A stretch of DNA of 64,000 nucleotides from ZC4RG19 sp017577565 (GCA_047459075.1 VSCH01000016.1:1-64000), one strand, 5' to 3'. Shown: positions 8,028 through 17,148, counted from the stretch's first letter. Translations and numbers: made by a program. The notes: generated by a model not told the origin, from the sequence alone.

Positions 8028-8966
8028 ATGCTGGTCATGCAGCGGCCCACGGTCGAGCCGATCGACGAGGAACAGGACAACCGCCAGCGGTTCGCGATCG
8101 GTCCGCTCGACCCCGGCTTCGGCCACACCCTCGGCAACGCGCTGCGCCGGACGCTCCTGTCGTCGATCCCCGGCGCGGCGATCACCCAGGTGCGCTTCGA
8201 CGACGCCCTCCACGAGTTCGACACCATCCCGGGCGTCGTCGAGGACGTCACCGACATCATCCTCAACCTCAAGGACATCGTGCTCGTCTGCCACAGCGAC
8301 GAGCCGGTGACCCTGCGGCTCGACGTGCGCGGCCCGGCGGACGTGACCGCCAAGGACATCCAGGTCACCTCCGACGTGGAGATCCTCAACGGCGACCTCC
8401 ACCTGGCCACGCTCAACAAGTCGGGCCGACTGGCCGCGGACATCACCGTCGCCCGCGGCCGCGGCTACCGGTCGGCGGAGGCGAACAAGACCTCCGACAC
8501 GATCGGTGTCATCCCGGTCGACTCGATCTTCTCGCCGGTGCGGCGGGTCGCCTTCGAGGTCGAGCCCGCCCGCGTCGAGCAGTCCACCGAGTACGACCGG
8601 CTGGTCATCGACATCGAGACCGACGGTTCCGTCTCGCCCCGCGACGCGCTGGCCTCGGCCGGCGACACGCTGCGGTCGCTGGTCGGCCTCGTCGCCGACA
8701 TGAGCGACGAGCCGCAGGGCCTCGAGCTGGGCGAGCTCCCGGTCACGAGCGCCGGCTCGCCCGACCTCGACCTGCCGATCGAGGACCTCGACCTCTCCGA
8801 GCGCCCCCGCAACTGCCTGAAGCGGGCGCAGATCAACACGATCGGCGAGCTCGTCACCAAGACCGAGGACGACCTGCTGGCCATCACCAACTTCGGCCAG
8901 AAGTCGCTCGACGAGGTCGTCGCCAAGCTGGACGAGCGGGGCCTCTCCCTGCGCACGAAGGACTAG
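8028..8966 (+). CDS. rpoA: RNA polymerase alpha subunit
   Basis: A 312-residue subunit that nucleates RNA polymerase assembly and contacts UP elements and activators. The N-terminal dimerisation domain includes FGHTLGNALRRTLLSSIPG. The C-terminal domain (~245-310) includes LSERPRNCLKRAQINTIGEL and the helix-hairpin-helix ITNFGQKSLDEVV. The start is ATG 8028; ATG 8037 three codons later is a possible alternative. It is followed after 2 nt by rplQ. Confidence 0.97.
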   Translation: MLVMQRPTVEPIDEEQDNRQRFAIGPLDPGFGHTLGNALRRTLLSSIPGAAITQVRFDDALHEFDTIPGVVEDVTDIILNLKDIVLVCHSDEPVTLRLDVRGPADVTAKDIQVTSDVEILNGDLHLATLNKSGRLAADITVARGRGYRSAEANKTSDTIGVIPVDSIFSPVRRVAFEVEPARVEQSTEYDRLVIDIETDGSVSPRDALASAGDTLRSLVGLVADMSDEPQGLELGELPVTSAGSPDLDLPIEDLDLSERPRNCLKRAQINTIGELVTKTEDDLLAITNFGQKSLDEVVAKLDERGLSLRTKD

Positions 8967-8968
8967 CC

Positions 8969-9340
8969 ATGCCCGCCAAGCCAAAGAAGGGCCGCCGGTT
9001 CGGCGGCAGCGCCGCGCACCAGCGGCTGATGATGGCCAACCTGGCCGCCAGCCTCTTCGCCGCCGAGGGCATCGTCACGACCGAGGCCAAGGCCAAGGCG
9101 CTGCGGCCCATCGCCGAGAAGCTCATCACCAAGGCGCGCAAGGCCGACGCGAACCCCGAGCAGCGGCTCCACCAGATCCGCCAGGTCGTGGCCTTCCTCG
9201 GCGACCGCGAGATGACGCACAAGCTCTTCACCGAGATCGGCCCGCGCTACGCCGACCGCAACGGCGGCTACACGCGGATCCTCAAGCTCGGGCCGCGCCA
9301 GGGCGACAACGCGCCCATGGCCCGCATCGAGCTCGTCTGA
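8969..9340 (+). CDS. rplQ: Ribosomal protein bL17
   Basis: A 123-residue large-subunit protein near the tunnel exit. Family hallmarks are RFGGSAAHQRLMMANLAASL, IVTTEAKAKALRPIAEKLIT and the C-terminal RYADRNGGYTRILKLGPRQGD. It begins 2 nt after the rpoA stop, in the canonical rpoA-rplQ-truA order. The N-terminus carries a short basic PAKPKKGR stretch. Confidence 0.97.
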   Translation: MPAKPKKGRRFGGSAAHQRLMMANLAASLFAAEGIVTTEAKAKALRPIAEKLITKARKADANPEQRLHQIRQVVAFLGDREMTHKLFTEIGPRYADRNGGYTRILKLGPRQGDNAPMARIELV

Positions 9341-9365
9341 CGCGCCGCGCCGCACGCCGACGTCG

Positions 9366-10193
9366 GTGACGCTCTTCGAGCTGCCCGACAGCCCAGCGGC
9401 CCCCGAGGGGCCGCTGGTCCGCGTTCGCATGACCGTCGCCTACGACGGGTCGGGCTTCCACGGGTTCGCCCCCAACCCCGGCGTCGAGACCGTCGGCGGC
9501 ACGCTGGCGGCGGCCATCGAGCGCGTGCTGCGGGCGCCCGTCCAGCTCACCTGCGCCGGCCGCACCGACACCGGCGTGCACGCCTGGGGTCAGGTGGTCA
9601 GCTTCGACGCCCCGGCCGACCGCTTCGACCCGCTCGTGCTGCAGCGGTCGGTCAACCGGCTGTGCGGCCCCCGCATCGTCGCCCGCGAGGTGGCCCGGGC
9701 GCCCGACGACTTCGACGCCCGCCGCTCGGCGGTCAGCCGCACCTATCGGTACACGGTGCTCAACCGCCCGGTGCCCGACCCGTTCCTCGCCCACGTGTCA
9801 TGGCACGTCGACGAGCCCCTCGACCTCGATCTGCTGCGGCTGGGGAGCGACCCGTTCGTCGGCGAGCACGACTTCTCGGCGTTCTGCCGCCGCCCCCGGC
9901 ACCGCGACGGCTCGCCGGCGTCGCTCGTGCGCCGGGTGCTGCGCGCCGGCTGGGACGACCTCGGCGACGGCGTGCTGCGCTTCGAGATCCAGGCCAACGC
10001 CTTCTGCCACCAGATGATCCGCAGCATCGTCGGCACGCTGGTCGACGTGGGCGCGGGGCGGCGCCGCCCCGGCGAGGTGCTCGGCATCCTGGCCAGCCGC
10101 GACCGCGCCCGGGCCTCACAGCTCGCGCCGCCCCAGGGCCTGTGCCTGTGGGCGGTCGAGTACCCCGACGAGGCGCTGCGGCCCCTGCCCTGA
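9366..10193 (+). CDS. truA: tRNA pseudouridine(38-40) synthase
   Basis: A 275-residue cytoplasmic enzyme that isomerises U38-U40 in tRNA anticodon arms. The catalytic Asp is in CAGRTDTGVHAWGQ. The segments MTVAYDGSGFHGFAPN, RTYRYTVLN and FCHQMIRSIVGTLVDVG are typical. I prefer GTG 9366 because the conserved RVR preceding the first beta-strand is encoded upstream of ATG 9429, but there is no clear Shine-Dalgarno for either start. It is the last gene of the operon and is convergent with the PAP2 gene, 10 bp apart. Confidence 0.93.
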   Translation: MTLFELPDSPAAPEGPLVRVRMTVAYDGSGFHGFAPNPGVETVGGTLAAAIERVLRAPVQLTCAGRTDTGVHAWGQVVSFDAPADRFDPLVLQRSVNRLCGPRIVAREVARAPDDFDARRSAVSRTYRYTVLNRPVPDPFLAHVSWHVDEPLDLDLLRLGSDPFVGEHDFSAFCRRPRHRDGSPASLVRRVLRAGWDDLGDGVLRFEIQANAFCHQMIRSIVGTLVDVGAGRRRPGEVLGILASRDRARASQLAPPQGLCLWAVEYPDEALRPLP

Positions 10194-10203
10194 TCGGCGG
10201 CGG

Positions 10204-10944
10204 TCAGGCGGCGGCCTCGGGGCCGGCGCCGGCGTCGGCGCGCCGCCCCGGCCACGGGCCGGCCACGCCGAAGACCGCCAGCGCGACCGCGCCGCAGGCG
10301 GTGCCCAACCCCGCGCCCCCGACGACGTCGAGGGGCAGGTGGACGCCCACGTGCACGCGGGCGACGCCCACCAGGGCGGCGAGCGGGTAGGGCAGCAGCC
10401 GCCACCGCCCCGGCAGCACGGCGACCAGCGTCGTCGCCAGGGCGAAGCCCACCGCCGTGTGGCCCGACACGAACCCGTTGCTCTCGCGCCACCCCTCGCG
10501 CAGCTCGACGCCGTGCAGCAGCTCGACCGGGCGCCCCCGGCCGGCCGTCTCCTTGACCAGCCAGGCGCCGACCCAGGCGAGCGCCACCGCCGACGCCGTG
10601 GCCGCCGCCGGCTGCCAGCGGCGGCCCACGACGAGCACCGCGACGGCGCACGCCAGCCCCACCGTCGTCGTGCCCGCCTGCATGACGGGCCACAGCGGCC
10701 AGCGCAGCCGGTCGGGCCAGCCGTTCACCGTCCGGAACAGCGACTCCTCCCACCCGGGCACCACCTGGACGGGGTCGCCGAGCAGCAGCCAGGACACGGC
10801 GAGGGCGACCACGCCGGCGCCGGCCAGGGCGAGGGCGGTCGTGCCCGCCATGCCCGGGCGGCGGGCGGCCGGGGCGTCCTCGGGTCGCTCCTCCGGCTCC
10901 CGGGCGCCGGCCGGCGGCGTGGGCGAGGGGTGCGTCTCGGACAT
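10204..10944 (-). CDS. PAP2-family membrane phosphatase
   Basis: A 246-residue integral membrane protein with a soluble Pro/Glu-rich N-terminus (~40 residues) and about five to six hydrophobic helices. The three active-site motifs of phosphatidic acid phosphatase type 2/lipid phosphatases are present: KETAGRGRP, SGHT and RVHVGVHLPLDVV. Members dephosphorylate polyprenyl-pyrophosphates or phosphatidate at the outer face of the membrane. The actual substrate cannot be read. The start is ATG 10944; an open frame continues to 11160 but is Arg/Pro-rich and unlike the family. It interrupts the usual truA-rplM neighbourhood. Confidence 0.88.
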   Translation of the reverse strand: MSETHPSPTPPAGAREPEERPEDAPAARRPGMAGTTALALAGAGVVALAVSWLLLGDPVQVVPGWEESLFRTVNGWPDRLRWPLWPVMQAGTTTVGLACAVAVLVVGRRWQPAAATASAVALAWVGAWLVKETAGRGRPVELLHGVELREGWRESNGFVSGHTAVGFALATTLVAVLPGRWRLLPYPLAALVGVARVHVGVHLPLDVVGGAGLGTACGAVALAVFGVAGPWPGRRADAGAGPEAAA

Positions 10945-11072
10945 CGGGCCGCCAGCGTCGCGCACGCCGGGGACCGCGCGCCCACCGGGTGCCCCGGGCG
11001 GCCGCCGCGGCCGGCTACGCTGTCCGGCGGTCGCCGTCCCGGCACGGCGCGCGGCCGTGCGCCCGGCGCACG

Positions 11073-11103
11073 TTTGCCGTCGGGACCGCCGTGGCCGTAG
11101 GCT
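11073..11103 (+). promoter_or_regulatory. Candidate promoter of rplM-rpsI
   Basis: A TTTGCC at 11073-11078 and a TAGGCT at 11098-11103 (19 nt spacer, or 18 from TTGCCG) resemble the alpha-operon promoter. A second TANNNT box, TACGCT, occurs at 11016-11021. The leader to rplM would be about 70 nt. Nothing else was recognised in the 234 bp between the PAP2 gene and rplM. Confidence 0.45.
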
Positions 11104-11178
11104 TGTCCGTCGCCCTCGCCGCGCCGCGCCCCGCGCGCGCGGCGGTCGCACCCCGAGCACTCCATGAAGGTGGCACGC

Positions 11179-11631
11179 GTGCCCACGTACACCCCGAAAG
11201 CCTCAGAGATCCAGCGGGCCTGGTACGTCGTGGACGCCGAGGGCATGGTCCTCGGTCGCCTGGCGAGCGAGGTCGCCCGCATCCTGCGGGGCAAGCACAA
11301 GCCGATCTTCTCGCCCCACATCGACACCGGCGACCACGTCATCGTCGTGAACGCCGACAAGGTCGTGCTCACGGCGGGCAAGGCCGACCGCAAGGTCATC
11401 TGGCGGCACTCGGGCTACCCGGGCGGCATCCGCTCCGAGACCTTCGCCCAGCTGCACCGCCGCAAGCCGGAGGAGGCCGTCCGCCGGGCGGTGCGCGGCA
11501 TGCTGCCGAAGAACCGCCTCGGCCGGCGCCAGCTCACCAAGCTGAAGGTCTACGCCGGCCCGACGCACCCGCACGCCGCCCAGAAGCCCCAGCCCCTCGA
11601 GGTGGCGCACGCCCGCCACCGCCCCGCCTGA
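11179..11631 (+). CDS. rplM: Ribosomal protein uL13
   Basis: A large-subunit protein of 150 residues from the chosen start. The family begins with PTYTPKASEIQRAW, so GTG 11179 is preferred. A GAAGGTGG immediately upstream serves as its Shine-Dalgarno. The ATG at 11164 lies inside that purine stretch and would add five residues. The hallmarks VDAEGMVLGRLASEVARIL and RGMLPKNRLGRRQLTKLKVY are intact. It is followed after 21 nt by rpsI. Confidence 0.95.
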   Translation: MPTYTPKASEIQRAWYVVDAEGMVLGRLASEVARILRGKHKPIFSPHIDTGDHVIVVNADKVVLTAGKADRKVIWRHSGYPGGIRSETFAQLHRRKPEEAVRRAVRGMLPKNRLGRRQLTKLKVYAGPTHPHAAQKPQPLEVAHARHRPA

Positions 11632-11652
11632 CCACCAGAGGACGCCTGACCG

Positions 11653-12045
11653 ATGCCTGCTCCACTCGTGCAGACCACCGGCCGCCGCAAGGGCGCCGTC
11701 GCCCGCGTCCGGCTGCGCCCCGGCTCCGGGAAGATCACGATCAACGGTCGCGACCTCGAGAGCTACTTCCCGTCGCGGACGCACCGCATGATGCTCACCG
11801 AGCCGCTGCGGCTCACCGACACGGCCGAGGCCTACGACATCGACGCCACCCTGCGCGGCGGCGGCGTGTCCGGCCAGGCCGGGGCGCTCCGGCTCGGCAT
11901 CGCCCGCGCGCTCGTCGAGCTCGACCCCGAGCTGCGGGTCCCGCTCAAGCGGGCGGGCTTCCTCACCCGCGACCCGCGGGTGAAGGAGTCGAAGAAGTAC
12001 GGCCTGAAGAAGGCCCGCAAGGCGCCGCAGTACAGCAAGCGCTGA
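11653..12045 (+). CDS. rpsI: Ribosomal protein uS9
   Basis: A 130-residue small-subunit protein whose C-terminal tail reaches the P-site tRNA. Typical segments are TGRRKGAVARVRLRPGSG, GGGVSGQAGALRLGIARAL, and the basic C-terminus KKARKAPQYSKR. It is co-transcribed with rplM and is followed by a perfect GC hairpin. Confidence 0.97.
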   Translation: MPAPLVQTTGRRKGAVARVRLRPGSGKITINGRDLESYFPSRTHRMMLTEPLRLTDTAEAYDIDATLRGGGVSGQAGALRLGIARALVELDPELRVPLKRAGFLTRDPRVKESKKYGLKKARKAPQYSKR

Positions 12046-12077
12046 CCGCGGGCTGCACCGCCACGCGGGTCGTGTCG

Positions 12078-12105
12078 CTGGCCGGCTCCTGCGGGGGCCG
12101 GCCAG
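12078..12105 (+). terminator. Hairpin after rplM-rpsI
   Basis: A 9-bp perfect inverted repeat (12078-12086 with 12097-12105) with a 10-nt loop lies 32 nt after the rpsI stop and 37 nt before glmM. No T-tract. Confidence 0.5.
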
Positions 12106-12142
12106 TGCCGTTGCCGGTGGCAGCGTTGGTCGAGGAGTCGCC

Positions 12143-13501
12143 GTGTTGAAGTTCGGGACCGATGGGGTGCGGGGCGTGGCCAACGCCGAGCTCACCCCGG
12201 AGCTGGCCCTCGCCCTGGGCCGGGCGGCCGCCCGGGTGCTGGGCGGCGACCGCTGCGCCGTCGGGCGCGACACCCGCCGGTCGGGCCCCATGCTCGAGGC
12301 CGCGCTGGCCGCCGGCCTGGCCAGCGAGGGCGTCGACGTCGTGCTGCTCGGCGTCGTGCCCACGCCGGCGGTGGCCTGGTGGTCGGCGTCCGAGGGCGCG
12401 CCGGCGGCGATGGTGTCGGCGTCGCACAACCCCTTCGCCGACAACGGCATCAAGCTGTTCGCGGCCGGCGGCCGCAAGCTGCCCGACGACGTCGAGCGCC
12501 GGCTCGAGGACGAGCTGCAGCGGCTGCTGCGCCTCCGGCCGGCGGACGACGGGGGCGAGGCCGGCGACCGCCCGGTCCCGACGGGCGCGGCGCTGGGCCG
12601 CATCGACGCCGCCGAGGGCGCCGACGCCGGCTACCGGGCCGCGGTCGTCGCCTCGCTGGACGGGCGCCGCCTCGACGGGCTCCGGGCCGTCGTCGACTGC
12701 GCCAACGGCGCGGCCTCGGCCGTCGCCCCCCGGGTGCTGCGCGACCTCGGCGTCGAGGTCGAGGTGGTGAACGACCGGCCCGACGGCACGAACATCAACG
12801 ACGGCTGCGGCTCGACCCACGTCGAGCGCCTCGGGCCGCTGGTGGCCGAGCGGGGCGCCGACCTGGGCATCGCCTTCGACGGCGACGCCGACCGCGTGCT
12901 GCTCGTCGACGCCGCGGGCCAGGTGGTCGACGGCGACCAGATCATCGCCATGTGCGCGATCGACCGCCACGAGCGGGGCGTGCTGGCCGGCGACAGCGTC
13001 GTCGTGACCGTCATGACCAACCTCGGGTTCCGGCAGGCGATGGAGAAGCGGGGCATCCGGGTGGTCGAGACCCGGGTCGGCGACCGTTACGTCCTCGAGG
13101 CCCTCGAGGCCGAGGGCCTGGCCCTCGGCGGCGAGCAGAGCGGCCACGTGATCTTCCGCGACCTGGCCACGACCGGCGACGGCCTCCTCACCGCCGTGCA
13201 GGTGCTCGACGTCGTCGTGCGCACGGGCGTGCCGCTCGGCGAGCTCGCCGCCCGGTCGATGACCCGGCTGCCCCAGGTGCTCCGCAACGTGCGGGTCGCC
13301 CGCCGCGACCCGGCCATCGTCGACCGGCTCGCCGCCGACATCGCCGCCGTCGAGGCCCGGCTGGGCGACCAGGGGCGGGTGCTCGTGCGACCGAGCGGCA
13401 CCGAACCGCTCGTGCGGGTGATGGTCGAGGCGCCGACGGCCGCCGAGGCCGACGCCGCGGCCGCCGAGCTGGTGCGCGCCGTCGAGGCGCTGGGCGCCTG
13501 A
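12143..13501 (+). CDS. glmM: Phosphoglucosamine mutase
   Basis: A 452-residue enzyme converting glucosamine-6-phosphate to glucosamine-1-phosphate for UDP-GlcNAc and peptidoglycan synthesis. All four alpha-D-phosphohexomutase signatures are visible: the phosphoserine loop SASHNPF (~residue 94), the metal loop DGDADRVLLVD (~250), the sugar-binding GEQSGHVIF (~330) and the phosphate-binding RPSGTEPLVRVM (~415). The start is GTG 12143 with GAGGAG upstream; TTG 12146 is the next codon. It lies just before glmS, so the two steps of the pathway are adjacent but probably separately transcribed. Confidence 0.96.
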   Translation: MLKFGTDGVRGVANAELTPELALALGRAAARVLGGDRCAVGRDTRRSGPMLEAALAAGLASEGVDVVLLGVVPTPAVAWWSASEGAPAAMVSASHNPFADNGIKLFAAGGRKLPDDVERRLEDELQRLLRLRPADDGGEAGDRPVPTGAALGRIDAAEGADAGYRAAVVASLDGRRLDGLRAVVDCANGAASAVAPRVLRDLGVEVEVVNDRPDGTNINDGCGSTHVERLGPLVAERGADLGIAFDGDADRVLLVDAAGQVVDGDQIIAMCAIDRHERGVLAGDSVVVTVMTNLGFRQAMEKRGIRVVETRVGDRYVLEALEAEGLALGGEQSGHVIFRDLATTGDGLLTAVQVLDVVVRTGVPLGELAARSMTRLPQVLRNVRVARRDPAIVDRLAADIAAVEARLGDQGRVLVRPSGTEPLVRVMVEAPTAAEADAAAAELVRAVEALGA

Positions 13502-13605
13502 GCGGCGCCGTCACGGGCGCGGGCGCGAACGCGGTCGTAGCCCTGCCGGCCGACGCGCCACGCACCGCGCGGGACGTCGACGGCGGGTGGGCGTCCGTCC
13601 GCCCC

Positions 13606-13611
13606 TAGACT
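13606..13611 (+). promoter_or_regulatory. -10 box (TAGACT) of glmS, leaderless arrangement
   Basis: TAGACT ends 8 nt before the ATG at 13620, with no Shine-Dalgarno between. This also argues for ATG 13620 over the in-frame start at 13587, which lies upstream of the box. Confidence 0.55.
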
Positions 13612-13619
13612 CGACGGCC

Positions 13620-16600
13620 ATGTGCGGGATCATCGCGGTCGTGCGCCGTCCCGGCGCCCGGACCGCACCAGCGGCGGACGCGATCACGCGACCGCTCCAC
13701 GACGCGGTGGCGGCGCTGGCGGGCGACCGCCCCCTGGCCGAGGTGTGCCACGAGGCCGCGGCCCTGGTCGAGTCGGCCGACGCCCTGCTGCGCGGCGCGC
13801 CCGGGGTCCACGCCCTGGTCCACGACCGGCGGCTGCTGGCCGAGGTCGAGGGCACCGCGACCACGCTGTCCGAGGCGCTGCGGTCGATCGAGGCCCGGCT
13901 CGACGCCGGCGTCGAGGGCGACGGCGACCCGGCCGCGGTCGAGGCGGTCAACGCGGCCGTCGTGCGGTTGAAGGACGCCGTCTGGGCGCTCGGCCAGGAC
14001 CGCGTCCGCACCGCCCGCGCCGTGGCCGACCTGGCCGGCAGCGAGCCCGGCTGGAGCGCCACCGAGACCTACACCTCGATCCAGCAGGCGCTCGCCGCCA
14101 TCGACCGGCTCGAGGTGCGGGGGCGCGACTCGGCCGGCCTCCACGTGCTGGTGCGCGACCACGGCCTCGACCTCGACAGCCCGGCGGTCGCCGGGCTGCT
14201 CGCCGGGCGCGACCAGGACCCGCTGTTCCGCTCCGGCACCGTCCGGGTCGTCGACGGGTGCCTGGCGTTCGTCTACAAGGCCGCCGCCGAGATCGGCGAG
14301 CTGGGCGACAACACGGCGGCGCTCCGCCGGGCCGTGCGGGACGACGACCTGCTCCGGCTGGCGGTGTCGTCCGACGACGCGGTCGCGGTCGTGCTGGGGC
14401 ACACCCGCTGGGCCTCGGTCGGCATCATCAGCCAGCCGAACGCCCACCCGGTGGACAGCACCGAGCTGGGCAACGACGGCGCCCCCTACGTCGTCGCCGC
14501 GCTGAACGGCGACGTCGACAACTTCGCCGACCTCAAGGCGCTCGACGGCCTGCAGATCGCCCCGGAGATCACCACCGACGCCAAGGTCATCCCCACCCTC
14601 GTCGCCCGCCGGGTCCAGGCGGGGGCGGGCCTCACCGACGCCTTCCGCGACGTCGTCGCCTCCTTCGAGGGCTCGGTGGCCATCGCCGCGTCGGCCAGCG
14701 CCGAGCCCCACAAGCTGCTGCTCGCCCTCCGGGGCAGCGGCCAGGCGCTCTACGTCGGGCTGGCCGAGGACACCTACGTCGTGGCCAGCGAGCCCTACGG
14801 CGTCGTCGAGCTGACCGACCGCTACCTGCGGATGGACGGCGAGACGCCGGCCAACCCGGCCAACCCGACCGCCAGCCGCGGCCAGATCGTCGTGCTCGAC
14901 GGCCGGCGGGCGGGCTCGCTCGAGGGCATCGAGCGCGTCGCCTACGACGGCACGCCGCTCCCCGTCGCCGCCGACGACCTGTCCTCGGCGGGCATCACCA
15001 CCCGCGACATCGACCGCGGCGACTTCCCGCACTACCTGCTGAAGGAGATCACCGAGGCACCGGCCAGCTTCCGCAAGACCCTGCGGGGCAAGCTCGTCGA
15101 GCGCGACGGCGGCCTGGCGGTGGTCCTCGGCCCCGAGGCGCTGCCGGACGACATCCGGGCCGACCTGCGGGCCGGCGCCATCCGCCGCATCGTCGTCGTC
15201 GGCCAGGGCACCGCCGCGGTCGCCGGCCAGTCGCTCGCCGCCGCCCTCGACCGGTTCTGCCCCGACGCCGGCCTGCGGGTCGAGGCCATGCCCGCCACCG
15301 AGCTGTCGGGCTTCGGGCTGCGGCCGTCGATGGCCGACACGCTGGTCGTCGCCATCAGCCAGTCGGGCACCACCACCGACACCAACCGGACGGTCGACCT
15401 CGTCCGCTCCCGGGGCGCCCGGGTGGTGGCCATCGTCAACCGGCGGGGCAGCGACCTGACCGACAAGGCCGACGGCGTCCTCTACACCTCCGACGGGCGC
15501 GACGTCGAGATGTCGGTGGCGTCGACCAAGGCGTTCTACAGCCAGATCGCGGCCGGCCTCCTCCTCGCCGCCGCCATCGCCGAGGAGGTCGGGGGCACGG
15601 TCGACCAGGACCTCCTGGCCGCGCTGCGGGAGCTGCCCCGGGCCATGGACGAGGTGCTGGCCCGGCGGCCGGCCATCGCCGAGGCGGCCCACGCCCTCGC
15701 CCCGGCCCGGCGGTACTGGGCGGTCGTGGGCAACGGCGCCAACCGCATCGCCGCCGCCGAGCTGCGGATCAAGCTGTCGGAGCTCTGCTACAAGTCGATC
15801 GCCTGCGACTCGACCGAGGACAAGAAGCACATCGACCTGTCCAGCGAGCCGCTCATCGTCGTCTGCGCCGCCGGCCTCGAGGGCTCGACCGCCGACGACG
15901 TGGCCAAGGAGGTGGCGATCTACCGGGCGCACAAGGCGGCGCCCGTCGTCATCGCCACCGAGGGCCAGAGCCGGTACGCCAGCGCGCTCTACGTGCTGCC
16001 GGTGCCGGTCACCCACCCGGCGCTCGCCTTCGTCCTCTCGGCGATGGCGGGGCACCTCTTCGGCTACGAGGCCGCGCTGGCCATCGACGCCCTGGCCCGA
16101 CCGCTGCGCGAGGCGCGGGCCGCGATCGAGGCGGTCGTCACCGGCGGTGCCGCCCGGCCCGCGCCGGCGGCGCTCGCCGCCGCGGGGGCGGCCGGTGGCG
16201 ACGAGGCCGCGCCCGGGCCCACCACCGGCGGGCAGCCGGCGGGGCCGGCCCGGGACGGCGAGGAGCTGCTGCGGCGCCTGCGCCCCGACCTCGAGCCGCT
16301 GGCCCGCCGCTGGTTCGACGCCCTGCGGGTGGGCAGCTACGACGGCCAGCTCGAGGCCTCGACCGCGGTGCGCCTGGCCGCGCTGCTCCGCTACGCGCTG
16401 GGTGTCGTGCCGCTCGACGCCTACCAGGTCGACCAGGGCAAGGTCGGCACGCCGGCGGTCGTGCTCGACGACCTGACCGCGGCGCTCACCCAGGCCATCG
16501 AGGAGCTGACCCGGCCGATCGACGCCATCAAGCACCAGGCGAAGACCGTCACCGTCGGCATCTCCCGCACCGACGAGTCGCTGCTCGAGGTCCCGCTCGT

Positions 16601-17141
16601 GCGCGAGGTGCTGGCCACCGGCGCCCACCGCGACGGGCTCAGCTACCGCACGCTGCGCACGCTGGCCGACATCAGCCCGGCGATCGCCGAGGTCGTGGGC
16701 TACACCCGCTACCAGATCACCGGCAAGGTCGACGACGGCGCGACGATCACGGTCGTCGACCGGGGCGGCATCGCCCGCGACCTGCCCAGCCGCACCGAGC
16801 GATCCCCCGAGCTGCGGGGCACCAAGCGCCGGGTGGCGGCCGAGGGCGAGGTGCTCGTGGCCCGGGGCCGGCGCGACGGCCGGCCGATCGTCATCGTCCC
16901 CGAGGTCAAGGACGGCGAGGCCACCGGCATCACCCTGCTGCACGTGCGCTTCGCCGACCGCCTGCCGGTGGCGACGGCCCGGGGCGTGCTCCAGGGCTAC
17001 CGCAACCGCTACTCGGTCCTGCGCGACGCCGTGCGGGAGACCGAGCCGACCTTCCGAGAGGACCTGCTGGCCGAGATCCCCGTCGACGAGCTGCTCACCG
17101 AGCCGATCAACCAGCTCGCCGACCGGTGGCGGGCCGGCTGA
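13620..17141 (+). CDS. glmS: Enlarged glucosamine-6-phosphate synthase homologue (GATase-II + two SIS domains + extra regions)
   Basis: A 1,173-residue protein, about twice the ~610 of ordinary GlmS, which makes glucosamine-6-phosphate from fructose-6-phosphate and glutamine. The Ntn-hydrolase glutaminase starts at Cys2 (MCGIIAVV). It is split by a ~190-residue helical insertion before HTRW (261-264), LNG (295-297) and Asp320. SIS1 contains SQSGTTTDT and SVASTKAF. SIS2 keeps the probable catalytic Glu721 and His737. After SIS2 (~840) come an Ala/Pro/Gly-rich linker and a helical segment. Next is QAKTVTVG (Lys975), which I align with the canonical C-tail LAKSVTVE. A further ~195-residue C-terminal extension follows. 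The alignment of the displaced tail is inference. acpS follows after 7 nt. Confidence 0.85.
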   Translation: MCGIIAVVRRPGARTAPAADAITRPLHDAVAALAGDRPLAEVCHEAAALVESADALLRGAPGVHALVHDRRLLAEVEGTATTLSEALRSIEARLDAGVEGDGDPAAVEAVNAAVVRLKDAVWALGQDRVRTARAVADLAGSEPGWSATETYTSIQQALAAIDRLEVRGRDSAGLHVLVRDHGLDLDSPAVAGLLAGRDQDPLFRSGTVRVVDGCLAFVYKAAAEIGELGDNTAALRRAVRDDDLLRLAVSSDDAVAVVLGHTRWASVGIISQPNAHPVDSTELGNDGAPYVVAALNGDVDNFADLKALDGLQIAPEITTDAKVIPTLVARRVQAGAGLTDAFRDVVASFEGSVAIAASASAEPHKLLLALRGSGQALYVGLAEDTYVVASEPYGVVELTDRYLRMDGETPANPANPTASRGQIVVLDGRRAGSLEGIERVAYDGTPLPVAADDLSSAGITTRDIDRGDFPHYLLKEITEAPASFRKTLRGKLVERDGGLAVVLGPEALPDDIRADLRAGAIRRIVVVGQGTAAVAGQSLAAALDRFCPDAGLRVEAMPATELSGFGLRPSMADTLVVAISQSGTTTDTNRTVDLVRSRGARVVAIVNRRGSDLTDKADGVLYTSDGRDVEMSVASTKAFYSQIAAGLLLAAAIAEEVGGTVDQDLLAALRELPRAMDEVLARRPAIAEAAHALAPARRYWAVVGNGANRIAAAELRIKLSELCYKSIACDSTEDKKHIDLSSEPLIVVCAAGLEGSTADDVAKEVAIYRAHKAAPVVIATEGQSRYASALYVLPVPVTHPALAFVLSAMAGHLFGYEAALAIDALARPLREARAAIEAVVTGGAARPAPAALAAAGAAGGDEAAPGPTTGGQPAGPARDGEELLRRLRPDLEPLARRWFDALRVGSYDGQLEASTAVRLAALLRYALGVVPLDAYQVDQGKVGTPAVVLDDLTAALTQAIEELTRPIDAIKHQAKTVTVGISRTDESLLEVPLVREVLATGAHRDGLSYRTLRTLADISPAIAEVVGYTRYQITGKVDDGATITVVDRGGIARDLPSRTERSPELRGTKRRVAAEGEVLVARGRRDGRPIVIVPEVKDGEATGITLLHVRFADRLPVATARGVLQGYRNRYSVLRDAVRETEPTFREDLLAEIPVDELLTEPINQLADRWRAG

Positions 17142-17148
17142 GCGGGCG

